Shown here: one piece after another, positions 26,341 to 34,989 of the stretch
Position numbering within the stretch: the first letter of the stretch is position 1
Layout: each line of letters starts with the position of its first letter
Origin: RYN-230 sp963704995
GTDB lineage: Bacteria; Actinomycetota; Actinomycetes; Streptosporangiales; Streptosporangiaceae
Direction: 5' to 3'
Assembly (NCBI GenBank): GCA_963704995.1
Contig: CAVPIM010000017.1
Coordinates: 1,426,001-1,490,000, forward strand
DNA: 64,000 bases
Notes under the pieces: model-generated
Databases searched by the model: none
Told to the model about the DNA's origin: nothing
The model's input: only the letters and a program-made list of their open reading frames with translations
Made by a program: the position numbers and the translations under genes

Positions 26341-27111
26341 ATGACCACCGAGGGCACGTGGATCGGCTACAGCGGCACCGCCCGGATCGGGCTGGCCCTG
26401 GTGCTGCTGGCGCTCGCGGGCGCCCTGGCCTACGCGGGAACCCGGTGGCCCGGGCCCTTCCGGGCCCGGAGGCCGCGCCCGGCCGTCGCGAACGTCATGC
26501 TGGCCATCTGGATCCTGGCCATAACGGCGTTCCTGGTCTGCGCCTCGCTCTACGTCCACCAGGCGCGCCGGGACTTCCCGGGCCGGACCGCACCCACGGA
26601 TCCCATCACGCCCGTGACCGTCATCGGGGTCGGCCTGGTCTTCATCGTCATCCTCAGCTACAGCAGGCTCGGAGCCGTGGCCAAGCTCGCGAGCGCCGTC
26701 ATCGGCGCCCTGGCCGCCCCGATGATCTTCGAGCTGCCGTTCGACCTCATCGTCATGACCCGGACCTATCCGATCCCGCCCGATCCGGCCCTGTACCGGG
26801 TGCTGTTCTTCCTGCCGTTGTTCGCCATCGAGCTCACCACGCTGGCGCTGCTGACCCTCTCCCCCATGGTGCGGCTGTCCCGGGCGACGTTCCTGTCCTT
26901 CGCGGCGATGCTGGCGGTGTTCGCGGTCTGGGCCCTGTCCGGGTTCGGCTACCCCTCTGCTCCCCTCCCCATCGCGCTGAATGTCGTGTCGAAGATCCTG
27001 GCCTTCGTCACGCTGCTCACCTTGTTCCTGCCCGTGCGGGACGACGCCAGCGAGCCTGGTCCCGGCGTCCGGGGAGCTTCGGCCGTGCGCGGCTCCGGAA
27101 CCCGGGACTAG
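26341..27111 (+). CDS. Multi-pass membrane protein of unknown function
   Basis: About 256 aa with seven predicted hydrophobic segments (IGLALVLLALAGALAYAG, ANVMLAIWILAITAFLVCAS, TVIGVGLVFIVILSYSRLG, AVIGALAAPMIFELPFDLI, VLFFLPLFAIELTTLALL, FLSFAAMLAVFAVWALSG, KILAFVTLLTLFLPV). A soluble loop includes RTYPIPPDP. I do not recognise a family. It has GAGAGG upstream of the ATG. It sits 150 bp after the permease and before the secreted hydrolase; the permease gap shows no obvious strong terminator. Confidence 0.7.
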   Translation: MTTEGTWIGYSGTARIGLALVLLALAGALAYAGTRWPGPFRARRPRPAVANVMLAIWILAITAFLVCASLYVHQARRDFPGRTAPTDPITPVTVIGVGLVFIVILSYSRLGAVAKLASAVIGALAAPMIFELPFDLIVMTRTYPIPPDPALYRVLFFLPLFAIELTTLALLTLSPMVRLSRATFLSFAAMLAVFAVWALSGFGYPSAPLPIALNVVSKILAFVTLLTLFLPVRDDASEPGPGVRGASAVRGSGTRD

Positions 27112-27259
27112 ATTTCCGGACTGTCATGAGTGCCAGCGCTGGCCCGCCCGGCCGGGCGCCGCGTTAGGCCCGCCCGCTCCCGGGTACCCGGTTCCGCGGC
27201 TGGCGGGCATCCGCCGGGGTGGGCCCCGCGGGGTCGCCAGCCTGGACAGCGGAGGAGCC

Positions 27260-29431
27260 ATGACCTCAATGTCGAGGGGACGGGGCTGGTACCGCCCCGG
27301 ACCACGGATGGCAGGCGCGCTGCTGGGCGCGGCCGCGCTGCTGGCCGGGGCAGGTGCCATGCCCGCCGCCCAGGCGGCCAGCGCAGCGCCGGTGACGGCA
27401 CCGCCGTACAGCTGCGCGCCCAACGGCCCGGCCGGGAACCAGACCGTGTACGGGACGTTCGGTGACGCCAGCGTGCTCGGCTGGACCGGGAACCACCAGG
27501 GCGTGCCCGCGTGCCTGGGCGGAAGTTTCTTCGTGATCAGCGGCGGCCAGCCGGGCAGCGGCGCGGCCACGCCGGTCACGGGCACGACCTACGGCTACGG
27601 CGTCTACGACGACAGCGCGGCCACCTGGACCAACGCGGACGGTTACCTGCCCGCCCTGGTGACCACGTTCCACCGGGACGGCGCCCGCATCTCGATCACC
27701 AACTTCGGTGACCAGGTCAGCATCGGCGGTCACGCCTACGTCGCGATCTACAGCCGGGTCCAGGTCAGCAACCCGACCGGGCAGCCGCTCAGCATCGACC
27801 CGCAGGCGTCCGCCGGGCTGGTCCCGCTGAATTCGGCCAGCGACACGGTGCCGGCGCACGGCACGGTGAACCACGACTACGTGGTGGCGGCGGACCGTTT
27901 CGGCGGCAGCTACCCGTGGCCGTCGGCCCCGGCGCTGGCGGGCGCGGGCGGCTTCGATCAGCACTTCGCGCACATGCGGGCCTACTGGAACCAGCAACTG
28001 GCCGGCATCGCGCAGATCGTCAGCCTGCCGGACGCGGGACTGGCCGACGCGTACCGCACCGGGTTCATCTACACCCAGATCATCCGGTCCGGGAACGAGC
28101 TGCGGACCGGCGCCAACGGCTACGACACCGAGTTCAGCCACGACGTCATCGGGATCCTGGCCAACCTGTTCACCCAGGGCTACACGAGCGGCGCGCACGC
28201 GCTGCTGGACCGGGCCCGCTACGTGATCGGCAGCCAGACCCAGTACGACGACGGGGTGTGGACCTACCCCTGGGTGTGGGCCCTCTACCTGCTCAAGACC
28301 GGTGACCTGAACTTCGTGAAAGCCAACTTCGCCACCCGGGGCCAGGCCGGCAAGACCGAGCCGAGCATCGAGGACACCGCGCACCTGATCGCCGCCGACC
28401 GGACCGGGCCCGGCGGGATCATGCAGAAGACCAACGACATCGACGCCAACGGCTACTGGACCATCGACAACTACACCGCGCTCACCGGCCTGGCCACCTA
28501 TGAGTGGCTGGCCAAGAAGGTCGGCAACACGGCCGAGGCGAAGTGGGCCGCGGGTCAGTACGCCAGCCTGCTCGCGGCGGTGAACAAGACGCTGAACGCC
28601 ACGATCTCGGCCGGTCACCTGAACTACCTGCCGTGCTCGATGATCGAGCCGAACACGGACAACCGGTGCAGCAACGCCGAGGACGCCAACTGGGCGGCGC
28701 CGTTCCTGTTCGGGCGCTGGGCCTGGGACGGCTACCTGTTCGGCGCCCCGCTCAGCGGGCCGGGTGCCAGCCTGATCGACGCCACCTACAACTACGGCTT
28801 CGGCCGGCTGGCCGGGAAGCTGCCCCCTGACACGTTCGGCGGCTACCCGACGCAGTACTACAGCACCGCCTACAACGCGGGCTACGGGGAGTGGGGCCTG
28901 GCCAGCGCGAGCCACCGGGACCAGGGCATCCTCAGCTACGAGTTCATGATCTCGAACGGGCAGAGCGGCCCGTACTCGTGGTGGGAGAGCCAGCAGTTCC
29001 CCAACCCCGGCTCGCCGTGGACCGGGACCCACCCGGAAGCCGGCAACGGGTCGTCCCCGCACGCCTGGGGCATGGCCAACGCCAACATGGTGCTGCTCGA
29101 CTCACTGGCCGCGCAGCGGGCCGACGGCGACCTGATCGTCGGCCGTGGCGTGCCGGGCTCGTGGCTGACCGGCGGGCAGGCCATTACGCTGGCCGGCTTC
29201 CCGACCACGGGCGGGCATCACCTGGGGCTGACCATCCGCGGGCGCGGCTCGTCGGTCACGCTGACCCTGACCGGGCAGGCGCCGGCCGGGCCGGTGCTGT
29301 TCCAGCTGCCGGCGTTCGTCGGCAACATCGCGTCCGCCAGCGCGGGCACGGTGAACCAGCAGACCGGGACCGTCACCCTGGCCCCCACGGTGCGCTCGGT
29401 GACCGTGCAGCTGAAGCACCCGGCCAGCTAA
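27260..29431 (+). CDS. Secreted six-hairpin (alpha/alpha)6 glycosidase-like protein
   Basis: About 723 aa. A signal peptide with an RGRGW...LLGAAALLAGAGAMPAAQA core is followed by a beta-rich N-terminal domain (residues about 45-240), then an (alpha/alpha)6 toroid (NGYDTEFSHDVIGILANLFT, WTYPWVWALYLLKTGDLNFV, IEDTAHLIAADRTGPGGIMQ, YWTIDNYTALTGLATYEWLA, SNAEDANWAAPFLFGRWAWD) and a C-terminal beta domain. The pattern resembles bacterial glycosidases of the GH15/GH63/GH94-like clan-L fold, but I cannot assign a family. ATG at 27260 has AGCGGAGGAG; a longer open frame upstream is not conserved. Ends before a perfect inverted repeat. Confidence 0.78.
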   Translation: MTSMSRGRGWYRPGPRMAGALLGAAALLAGAGAMPAAQAASAAPVTAPPYSCAPNGPAGNQTVYGTFGDASVLGWTGNHQGVPACLGGSFFVISGGQPGSGAATPVTGTTYGYGVYDDSAATWTNADGYLPALVTTFHRDGARISITNFGDQVSIGGHAYVAIYSRVQVSNPTGQPLSIDPQASAGLVPLNSASDTVPAHGTVNHDYVVAADRFGGSYPWPSAPALAGAGGFDQHFAHMRAYWNQQLAGIAQIVSLPDAGLADAYRTGFIYTQIIRSGNELRTGANGYDTEFSHDVIGILANLFTQGYTSGAHALLDRARYVIGSQTQYDDGVWTYPWVWALYLLKTGDLNFVKANFATRGQAGKTEPSIEDTAHLIAADRTGPGGIMQKTNDIDANGYWTIDNYTALTGLATYEWLAKKVGNTAEAKWAAGQYASLLAAVNKTLNATISAGHLNYLPCSMIEPNTDNRCSNAEDANWAAPFLFGRWAWDGYLFGAPLSGPGASLIDATYNYGFGRLAGKLPPDTFGGYPTQYYSTAYNAGYGEWGLASASHRDQGILSYEFMISNGQSGPYSWWESQQFPNPGSPWTGTHPEAGNGSSPHAWGMANANMVLLDSLAAQRADGDLIVGRGVPGSWLTGGQAITLAGFPTTGGHHLGLTIRGRGSSVTLTLTGQAPAGPVLFQLPAFVGNIASASAGTVNQQTGTVTLAPTVRSVTVQLKHPAS

Positions 29432-29464
29432 CCGGCCCAGCCAGTGGGGCCGGACTGCCTCACT

Positions 29465-29523
29465 TCACGCCGGACGTGCGCCAGGCGGGCTATTGGCCCG
29501 ATTGTGGCGCACGTCCGGCGTGA
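29465..29523. terminator. Perfect 19-bp inverted repeat downstream of the glycosidase gene
   Basis: Arms at 29465-29483 and 29505-29523 are exactly complementary, with a 21-base loop that itself contains a GGGC...GCCC stem. No U-tract follows, as is usual for actinobacterial terminators. It lies 34 bp after the stop, so transcription end is the simplest role; a DNA-binding site is the alternative. Confidence 0.6.
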
Positions 29524-29854
29524 GATGTGCGCGGGCCGGGCTGGCTGGCGCACACCGCGCGGGGCCGTGCGTGCGGGTCACCGGATTAGACCGGCCAAAT
29601 TGGCGTGTTACTGCGTTCACAAAGGAGGCCGGGGCGCATCGCCTGTTCGCGACGCGGCCGGGCAGCGGGCTTAATCCCAGTCAGAAACGGGCCTCCGGGG
29701 TCTTGACGTGATCACCGAGCGCGCCACAATATGGCCGTCTAAAGGTCGCGGTCCGCACCCTGTCGCGCCGGATCGTGGGACCACCCGGCCCACCAGACCC
29801 GCCCCACTAGACCACTAGACCACTAGGCCAGCAGGCCACCAGGCAGGAGTTGCG
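29524..29854 (+). promoter_or_regulatory. Promoter region of the GntR-led catabolic operon
   Basis: A stretch of about 330 bp without a gene. TTGACG at 29703-29708 and ACAATAT at 29726-29732, 17-18 bp apart, form a good sigma-70-like promoter, rare in this DNA. Downstream, about 29804-29847, are imperfect 8-bp tandem repeats of GACCACTA/GGCCACCA type, ending in CAGGAG before the TTG start. These repeats may bind the GntR protein, which is inference. Confidence 0.55.
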
Positions 29855-30775
29855 TTGGCAGCCAGACCCGCCCGGACCGCCCGGACCGCGCTGCGGGTCG
29901 TGCCGCCCATCCGGCCCGGCGCGGCGCCACCGGGAACGGCCGCCGGTCCTGGCCCGGGTTACCCCGCCCCGGGGGCTGGTACGCGGCACGGGGCCGCGCC
30001 CGGTCCGGGCGAGGCTAGCGCGTACCGGCAGCTGGCGGCGGACCTGCGGCAGGCCGTCACGGACGGCCGCTACCCGCCGGGGCAGCGGCTGCCGACCGAG
30101 GCCGAACTGGTCGCCGCCACCGGGCTGAGCCGCCAGACGGTGCGCCACGCGTTCCAGGAGCTCGTCTCGGAGGGCGTCATCTACCGGGTCCGCGGCCGGG
30201 GCACGTTCGCGGTCCCCGGAGAGGGCAAGTACCTGCGCTCGTTCGGCAGCATCGACGACCTGATGGCGCTCTCGCTGGACACCGAGCTTCGCGTGGTCGA
30301 GCCGCTGCACGTGCTGGCCAGCGTGGCGGCCGCGGAGGCGCTGCGGGTGGCCGAGGACAGCGTGATGGCCATGTCCTTCCTGCGGCTGCACGACGGGGTG
30401 CCGTTCTGCCACACGAGGGTTCATGTGCCGCTGGACATCGGGCGCAGGCTGCGGGACCTGCCCGAGCTGGGGGCGCTTACCGAACCGGGCGACCGGGCCC
30501 GCTTCACCGTGATCAGCCTGGTGGACCAGGTCAGTGACCGGCAGATTCACAATGCGGTGCAGAACGTGACCGCGGTGGCCGCCGACCCGGACACCGCCCG
30601 CCGGCTGGGCTGCCCGGCTGGCGTGCCGGTGCTGCGCATCGAGCGGCTCTACTGTGACCGGGACCTGGTGCCGCTGGAGCTGGCCATCAACCACTTCCAC
30701 CCGGACCGGTATTCCTACCGGCTGCAGATGCGCGGCCGGGTCGACCACTCCGGCCCCAGCGGGGGCACCCGGTGA
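29855..30775 (+). CDS. GntR-family regulator, HutC/UTRA subfamily (catabolic operon)
   Basis: About 306 aa with a 50-residue Pro/Ala/Gly N-terminal tail. The winged helix follows (YRQLAADLRQAVTDGRYPPG, AELVAATGLSRQTVRHAFQE, VIYRVRGRGTFAVPG), then a UTRA domain (RLHDGVPFCHTRVHVPLDIG, VPVLRIERLYCDRDLVPLEL, NHFHPDRYSYRLQMRG). TTG start preceded by CAGGAG. It overlaps the ThDP-enzyme start by ATGA-type coupling (GTGA), so it is the first gene of the operon and its probable regulator. Confidence 0.87.
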   Translation: MAARPARTARTALRVVPPIRPGAAPPGTAAGPGPGYPAPGAGTRHGAAPGPGEASAYRQLAADLRQAVTDGRYPPGQRLPTEAELVAATGLSRQTVRHAFQELVSEGVIYRVRGRGTFAVPGEGKYLRSFGSIDDLMALSLDTELRVVEPLHVLASVAAAEALRVAEDSVMAMSFLRLHDGVPFCHTRVHVPLDIGRRLRDLPELGALTEPGDRARFTVISLVDQVSDRQIHNAVQNVTAVAADPDTARRLGCPAGVPVLRIERLYCDRDLVPLELAINHFHPDRYSYRLQMRGRVDHSGPSGGTR

Positions 30776-32547
30776 GCGGGCGCCCGGCCACGCTGAGCGG
30801 CCCGCGCGGGCCAGCCACCACCACCGCCACCTCCGCGGCCACGGCGATCGTGACCGCGCTGGCTGAGGCGGGCACCCGCGTGATGTTCGGCGTCCCGGGC
30901 GGTGGCCCGAACCTGGACGTGGTGGGGGCCGCCGCCGCGGCCGGGCTGCGCTTCGTCCTGGCCCACACCGAGACCGCGGCGGCCATCATGGCCGCGACCA
31001 GCGCTGACCTGACCGGAGCACCGGGAGCGGTGCTGGTCACCCGGGGACCGGGACTCGCCAGCGCGATCAACGGGATCGCCCACGCAGCGCTGGACCGGCT
31101 TCCCCTCGTGGTCATCGCCGACACGGTGCGGGCCGCCGAGGCCGGGCGGGTCAGCCACCAGCGGCTGGACCAGGCGGCGCTGGGCCGGCCGGTGGCCAAG
31201 GCCGTGCTGACGACCGGCGGGGAGCAGGCCAGGCCGGTGGCCGCGTGGCTGGTGCGCCAGGCCCTCGCCGCACCGCCCGGGCCGGTGATCGCGCTGATGG
31301 ACGACAGCGCCCCGGCCGGCCTGATCGGGCCCGCGGGCCAAGCGCCGTGGCCAGCGGATGATCTCTCCCCGCTGGCCACGGCCCTGCGCACCGCCCGGCG
31401 GCCGGTGCTGATCCTCGGCGCCGGCGCCATCGCGCACACCGCCGCCATCCGGATGGCCGTGGCCGGCCGCGGCCTCCCGGTGCTGCACACCTACCGGGCG
31501 CGGGGCGTCGTACCGGATTCCGGTCCCGAAGCGGCCGGCCTGGTGACAGGCGGCACGATGGAGTGGCCGCTGCTGGCTCAGGCCGACCTCATCATCGGGC
31601 TGGGCGTGGACGAGGCGGAGCTGATCCCGGCCGCGTGGGGCTACGCCGCGCCCACGGTCCTGGTCGGCGAGTGGCCAGCCGGCTGCACGGGGGCCACGGG
31701 CTACTTCGGCGGCGCCACGACCCTGACCGCACCGCTGCCCGGCGCCATCGGCATGCTGGCGGACTGGGCACCCCCGGCCGGCCCAGGCTGGGCCCCGGCG
31801 GCCGGGCGCGTGGCCCGGGCCGACGCCGCGCAGCGCCTGTTGCAGGCGGCCACCGCTCCCGCCCGGAGCACGGTCCCCAGCTCCGCCGCCGCGCCCGCCC
31901 CGTCCGCCGCGCCCGCCCCGTCCGCCGCGCTCGCCCCGCAACGGGTCGCGGCCCTGGTCCGGGAGCACGCCCCGGCGGACACCATCGCCACCGTGGACGC
32001 GGGCGCGCACATGCTGGCGGTGATGCCGCTGTGGGAGGTGGACCAGCCCGGCCGGCTGCTCATCTCCAGCGGCCTGGCCACCATGGGCTTCGCGCTGCCC
32101 GCCGCTATCGCCGCCGCGCTGGGCGTCCCCGGCCGGCCGGTGGTGGCCTGCACCGGGGACGGTGGGCTCGGCATGACGCTGGCCGAAATCGAGACCGCCG
32201 TCCGGCTCAGGCTGCGGATCGTGGTGGTCGTGTTCAACGACGCCGCGCTCAGCCTCATCAAGATCAAGCAACGGCCCGCCGGCCAGGGGGGCGCCGAGGC
32301 CGTGGACTACGCGCCCGTGTCCTTCGCCGGGGTCGCCACCGCCATGGGGGCCGCGGCAGCGGCCGCCGGTACCGAGGCGGAACTGGCCGCGGCGCTGGAG
32401 GCGGCGCTGCGCCGGGACGGCCCGACGGTGATCGACGCCGCGGTGGATCCGGCCTGCTACCCCGCGATCATGGAGCTCAGCCGCGGTGACGCCGGCCGCC
32501 GGGCGGTGCCCGGCCTGACCGAGGCAGGAGGAGAACGCAACCGCTGA
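30772..32547 (+). CDS. Thiamine-diphosphate-dependent enzyme, acetolactate-synthase-like
   Basis: 591 aa, three-domain ThDP fold. Pyr domain: LAHTETAAAIMAATSADLTG with the catalytic Glu, and GAVLVTRGPGLASAINGIAH. The central domain (GTMEWPLLAQADLIIGLGVD) is followed by an Ala/Pro linker that contains APAPSAA repeats. PP domain: GLATMGFALPAAIAAALGVP, VACTGDGGLGMTLAEIETAV and VVVVFNDAALSLIKIKQ (GDG...N cofactor motif). Such stand-alone members include benzoylformate, oxalyl-CoA and 2-hydroxyacyl-CoA lyases; the substrate is unknown. Its place with a flavin monooxygenase suggests aromatic or heterocycle breakdown. Confidence 0.88.
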   Translation: MSGRPATLSGPRGPATTTATSAATAIVTALAEAGTRVMFGVPGGGPNLDVVGAAAAAGLRFVLAHTETAAAIMAATSADLTGAPGAVLVTRGPGLASAINGIAHAALDRLPLVVIADTVRAAEAGRVSHQRLDQAALGRPVAKAVLTTGGEQARPVAAWLVRQALAAPPGPVIALMDDSAPAGLIGPAGQAPWPADDLSPLATALRTARRPVLILGAGAIAHTAAIRMAVAGRGLPVLHTYRARGVVPDSGPEAAGLVTGGTMEWPLLAQADLIIGLGVDEAELIPAAWGYAAPTVLVGEWPAGCTGATGYFGGATTLTAPLPGAIGMLADWAPPAGPGWAPAAGRVARADAAQRLLQAATAPARSTVPSSAAAPAPSAAPAPSAALAPQRVAALVREHAPADTIATVDAGAHMLAVMPLWEVDQPGRLLISSGLATMGFALPAAIAAALGVPGRPVVACTGDGGLGMTLAEIETAVRLRLRIVVVVFNDAALSLIKIKQRPAGQGGAEAVDYAPVSFAGVATAMGAAAAAAGTEAELAAALEAALRRDGPTVIDAAVDPACYPAIMELSRGDAGRRAVPGLTEAGGERNR

Positions 32548-32629
32548 CCCGCCCACCCCGGGCACCCCGCCCACCCCCGGGCGCCCCGCCCCGCACGGGG
32601 CCATGCGCCACAGCAAAGGAGCGTGCGCA

Positions 32630-33151
32630 GTGAGCATTACCGTCGCGAAGTTCAAGGACGTGTCCCAAGGCACCCAGCCCGGCCAGTTCACCATCGGCGA
32701 CCGCGAGCCGGTGACGAGCCTGGCCGACCTGGAGCCGAGCTTCAAGCGGCTGCTGGATGAGCCGGTGACCGCGGTCGTGGCCGTGATGGGCCGCGCGGAG
32801 CAGCCCAACCTGACCCCGGTGTGGTTCGACTACGAGGGTGACACGGTGCTGCTCAACCTGGCCACGCACCGCAAGAAGGTGGACTGGCTGCGCAAGGCCC
32901 CGTACGCGACCTTCCTGCTGATGAACCCCGAGAACACCTACCACTGGATCAGCATCAAGACCGTGGTCAAGCGGGAGATCTCCGAGGACGACCCGGCCGA
33001 GGGGCAGCGGGTCACCGACCAGCTGGACCGGATCTGGGTGAAGTACACCGGCAACGAGCCGCCCTACGGGCTGCGTGATCCCTCCTTCGACGAGCGGCGC
33101 GTGCTGTTCGAGATGGAGGTGGTCAGCGTCGCGACCTTCGGCCGTCCCTGA
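32630..33151 (+). CDS. PPOX-class pyridoxamine-5'-phosphate-oxidase-fold flavoprotein (F420/FMN)
   Basis: About 173 aa. Split-barrel motifs: KRLLDEPVTAVVAVMGRAEQ, PNLTPVWFDYEGDTVLLNLA, THRKKVDWLRKAPYATFLLM and NPENTYHWISIKTVVKRE. Many actinobacterial members bind F420 and reduce small substrates. GTG start at 32630 with AAAGGAG upstream. It sits between the ThDP enzyme and the FAD monooxygenase in the same direction; the 80-bp gap before it is C-rich and shows no clear signal. Confidence 0.85.
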   Translation: MSITVAKFKDVSQGTQPGQFTIGDREPVTSLADLEPSFKRLLDEPVTAVVAVMGRAEQPNLTPVWFDYEGDTVLLNLATHRKKVDWLRKAPYATFLLMNPENTYHWISIKTVVKREISEDDPAEGQRVTDQLDRIWVKYTGNEPPYGLRDPSFDERRVLFEMEVVSVATFGRP

Positions 33152-33206
33152 CCCGGCCACGCCGGGCAGGCATATCACCGGGACCAGCCGGGAAGGAGCA
33201 CAGCCG

Positions 33207-34418
33207 GTGTCCAGGATGCCCAGGGTCAGCATCGCCGGCGGGTCGGTCGGCGGGCTCACCGCCGCCCTGGTCCTCCGGGACGCCGGCTGTGACGTCCAGG
33301 TCTTCGAGCGATCCTCGACTGCGCTGCAGGCCCGGGGCGCGGGCATCGCCGCGCTCGACACGACCCTGGACTACCTGCTCAAGCGGGGCGGGTTCGAGGT
33401 CACGGACGTGTGCTCGTCCACCGGGTGGATCCGGTTCCTGAACCGCGACGGCAGCGTCCAGCACGAGCAGCGGCACCGCTACCGCTTCTCGTCCTGGAAC
33501 ACGATCTACCGCTCGCTGCTCAGCCTGCTCGACGCCGGCCGGTACCAGCTGGGCACCGAGGTGACCGGGTTCGCCGAGCAGCACGGCACGGTCACGGTCA
33601 CCCTCGGGCCGGGCCCGCACGCCAGCCGGCCCACCAGCCAGCGCGCCGGGTCCGACCTGCTGGTCTGTGCCGACGGGGTCGGCTCCCCGGCCCGGGCCCG
33701 GCTGCTGCCCGCGGTCCGCCCGGCCTACTCCGGCTACGTGGCCTGGCGCGGCACCGTCCCCGAGCAGGACCTCTCCCCCGGCACCCGGAAGACCCTCGGC
33801 GACGCCCTGACCTACCAGGTGCTGCCGGGCAGCCACATCCTCGTCTACCCCATCCCCGCCCTGGACGGCTCGGTGACCGAGGGCGACCGCCTGATCAACA
33901 TCGTCTGGTACGTGAACGTCGCACCGGGCGCGCCGCTGGACACCCTGATGACCGGCCGGGACGGGGTGCGCCGGCCGGTCTCGCTGCCGCCCGGCGCGGC
34001 CACCGAACCGGCGGTCACCGGGATGCGGCAGGCGGCCCGGGACCAGCTCGCGGAGCCCATCGCCGAGGCGGTGGTCAGCGCGGCCGAGCCGTTCGTGCAG
34101 GTGGTCACCGACATCGAGGTGCCCCGGATGGTGTTCGGCCGGATCTGCCTGATCGGCGACGCCGCCTTCGCGGTCCGGCCGCACGCCGCGGCCGGCACGG
34201 CCAAGGCCGCGGCGGACGGCTGGGCCCTGGCCGAGGAACTCACGGCGGCGGCCGGTGATGTCCCCGCGGCGCTGGCGGCGTGGGAACGCCGGCAGCTGGC
34301 CCTCGGCCGCGACCTGCTGGCCCGCTGCCGGGAGATCGGCGACAGCTCGCAATTCCTGGGCACTTTCCGCCCTGGGGACCCGCGGCTCATCTTCGGGCTG
34401 TACGGCCCGGGCCATTAG
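33207..34418 (+). CDS. FAD-dependent aromatic monooxygenase (2,6-dihydroxypyridine hydroxylase-like)
   Basis: About 403 aa. FAD site SIAGGSVGGLTAALVLRDAG with ERSS (Rossmann GxGxxG-like and Glu), DG motif DLLVCADGVGSPARARLL, and the second FAD motif GRICLIGDAAFAVRPHAAAG. The YSGYVAWRGTVPEQDL segment and overall pattern resemble 2,6-dihydroxypyridine-3-hydroxylase-type enzymes, which open the nicotine or nicotinate pyridine path. GTG start at 33207 with AAGGAG. The exact substrate is inferred only. Part of the GntR-led operon. Confidence 0.88.
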   Translation: MSRMPRVSIAGGSVGGLTAALVLRDAGCDVQVFERSSTALQARGAGIAALDTTLDYLLKRGGFEVTDVCSSTGWIRFLNRDGSVQHEQRHRYRFSSWNTIYRSLLSLLDAGRYQLGTEVTGFAEQHGTVTVTLGPGPHASRPTSQRAGSDLLVCADGVGSPARARLLPAVRPAYSGYVAWRGTVPEQDLSPGTRKTLGDALTYQVLPGSHILVYPIPALDGSVTEGDRLINIVWYVNVAPGAPLDTLMTGRDGVRRPVSLPPGAATEPAVTGMRQAARDQLAEPIAEAVVSAAEPFVQVVTDIEVPRMVFGRICLIGDAAFAVRPHAAAGTAKAAADGWALAEELTAAAGDVPAALAAWERRQLALGRDLLARCREIGDSSQFLGTFRPGDPRLIFGLYGPGH

Positions 34419-34446
34419 CACGACCGACAACGAAGGAGGGAACGCG

Positions 34447-34818
34447 ATGGCCGCCACGATCATCCGCGAAGAGAATTTCGACCCCGCCGACTACCGGGGA
34501 GAACTGGACGGGGCCCCGGACAACCTGGACGTGGGCACCCGGCTCTGGTTCGAGAACGAGCACATCCGGGTCTGGGAAGTACGGCTCATGCCGGGTGAGC
34601 GGGGCCCGTTCCACGCCCACACCCGGCGCTATTTCTGGACCGTGGTCGATGGCGGGATCGGCCGCCAGCGCACGGCGGACGGCACGATGATCACCCGGGA
34701 GTATCACGTCGGCGACACCAATTACTCCGACCACTCGCCGGATGAGCCGATGATCCACGATTTCGAGAACGCGGGCGACACCCCGATCCGGTTCACCACC
34801 GTCGAGCTGCTCGACTAG
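34447..34818 (+). CDS. Cupin-fold protein of the catabolic operon
   Basis: 123 aa. RLWFENEHIRVWEVRLMPGE, RGPFHAHTRRYFWTVVDGGI and DTNYSDHSPDEPMIHDFENA give the two cupin motifs with His ligands (HAH, DHSP). ATG at 34447 with AAGGAGG upstream; 28 bp after the monooxygenase. It may be a ring-cleavage or isomerase-type enzyme, or a metal-binding helper; no close function can be fixed. Confidence 0.78.
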   Translation: MAATIIREENFDPADYRGELDGAPDNLDVGTRLWFENEHIRVWEVRLMPGERGPFHAHTRRYFWTVVDGGIGRQRTADGTMITREYHVGDTNYSDHSPDEPMIHDFENAGDTPIRFTTVELLD

Positions 34819-34989
34819 CGAAGCCGCCTGGCTTAGCCAGCGGCCCGGCGAGCGGGATCTCTCAACTAATCTTCCTAGTACTTTGTCGGGCTATCCGCCC
34901 TGAAGGGTGTTTCCTTCATTCGCTCCGCAATTCGTGACTCCTGGACGCATACTGCTCGGTGGGCAGGACGAGGGGTGTGGGAGATCGCG

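Noticed and set aside
27266..29062. 598-residue minus-strand frame opposite the secreted glycosidase
   Set aside because: Val/Arg/Gly/Asp-biased with no motifs. The plus strand encodes a signal peptide and ordered domains.
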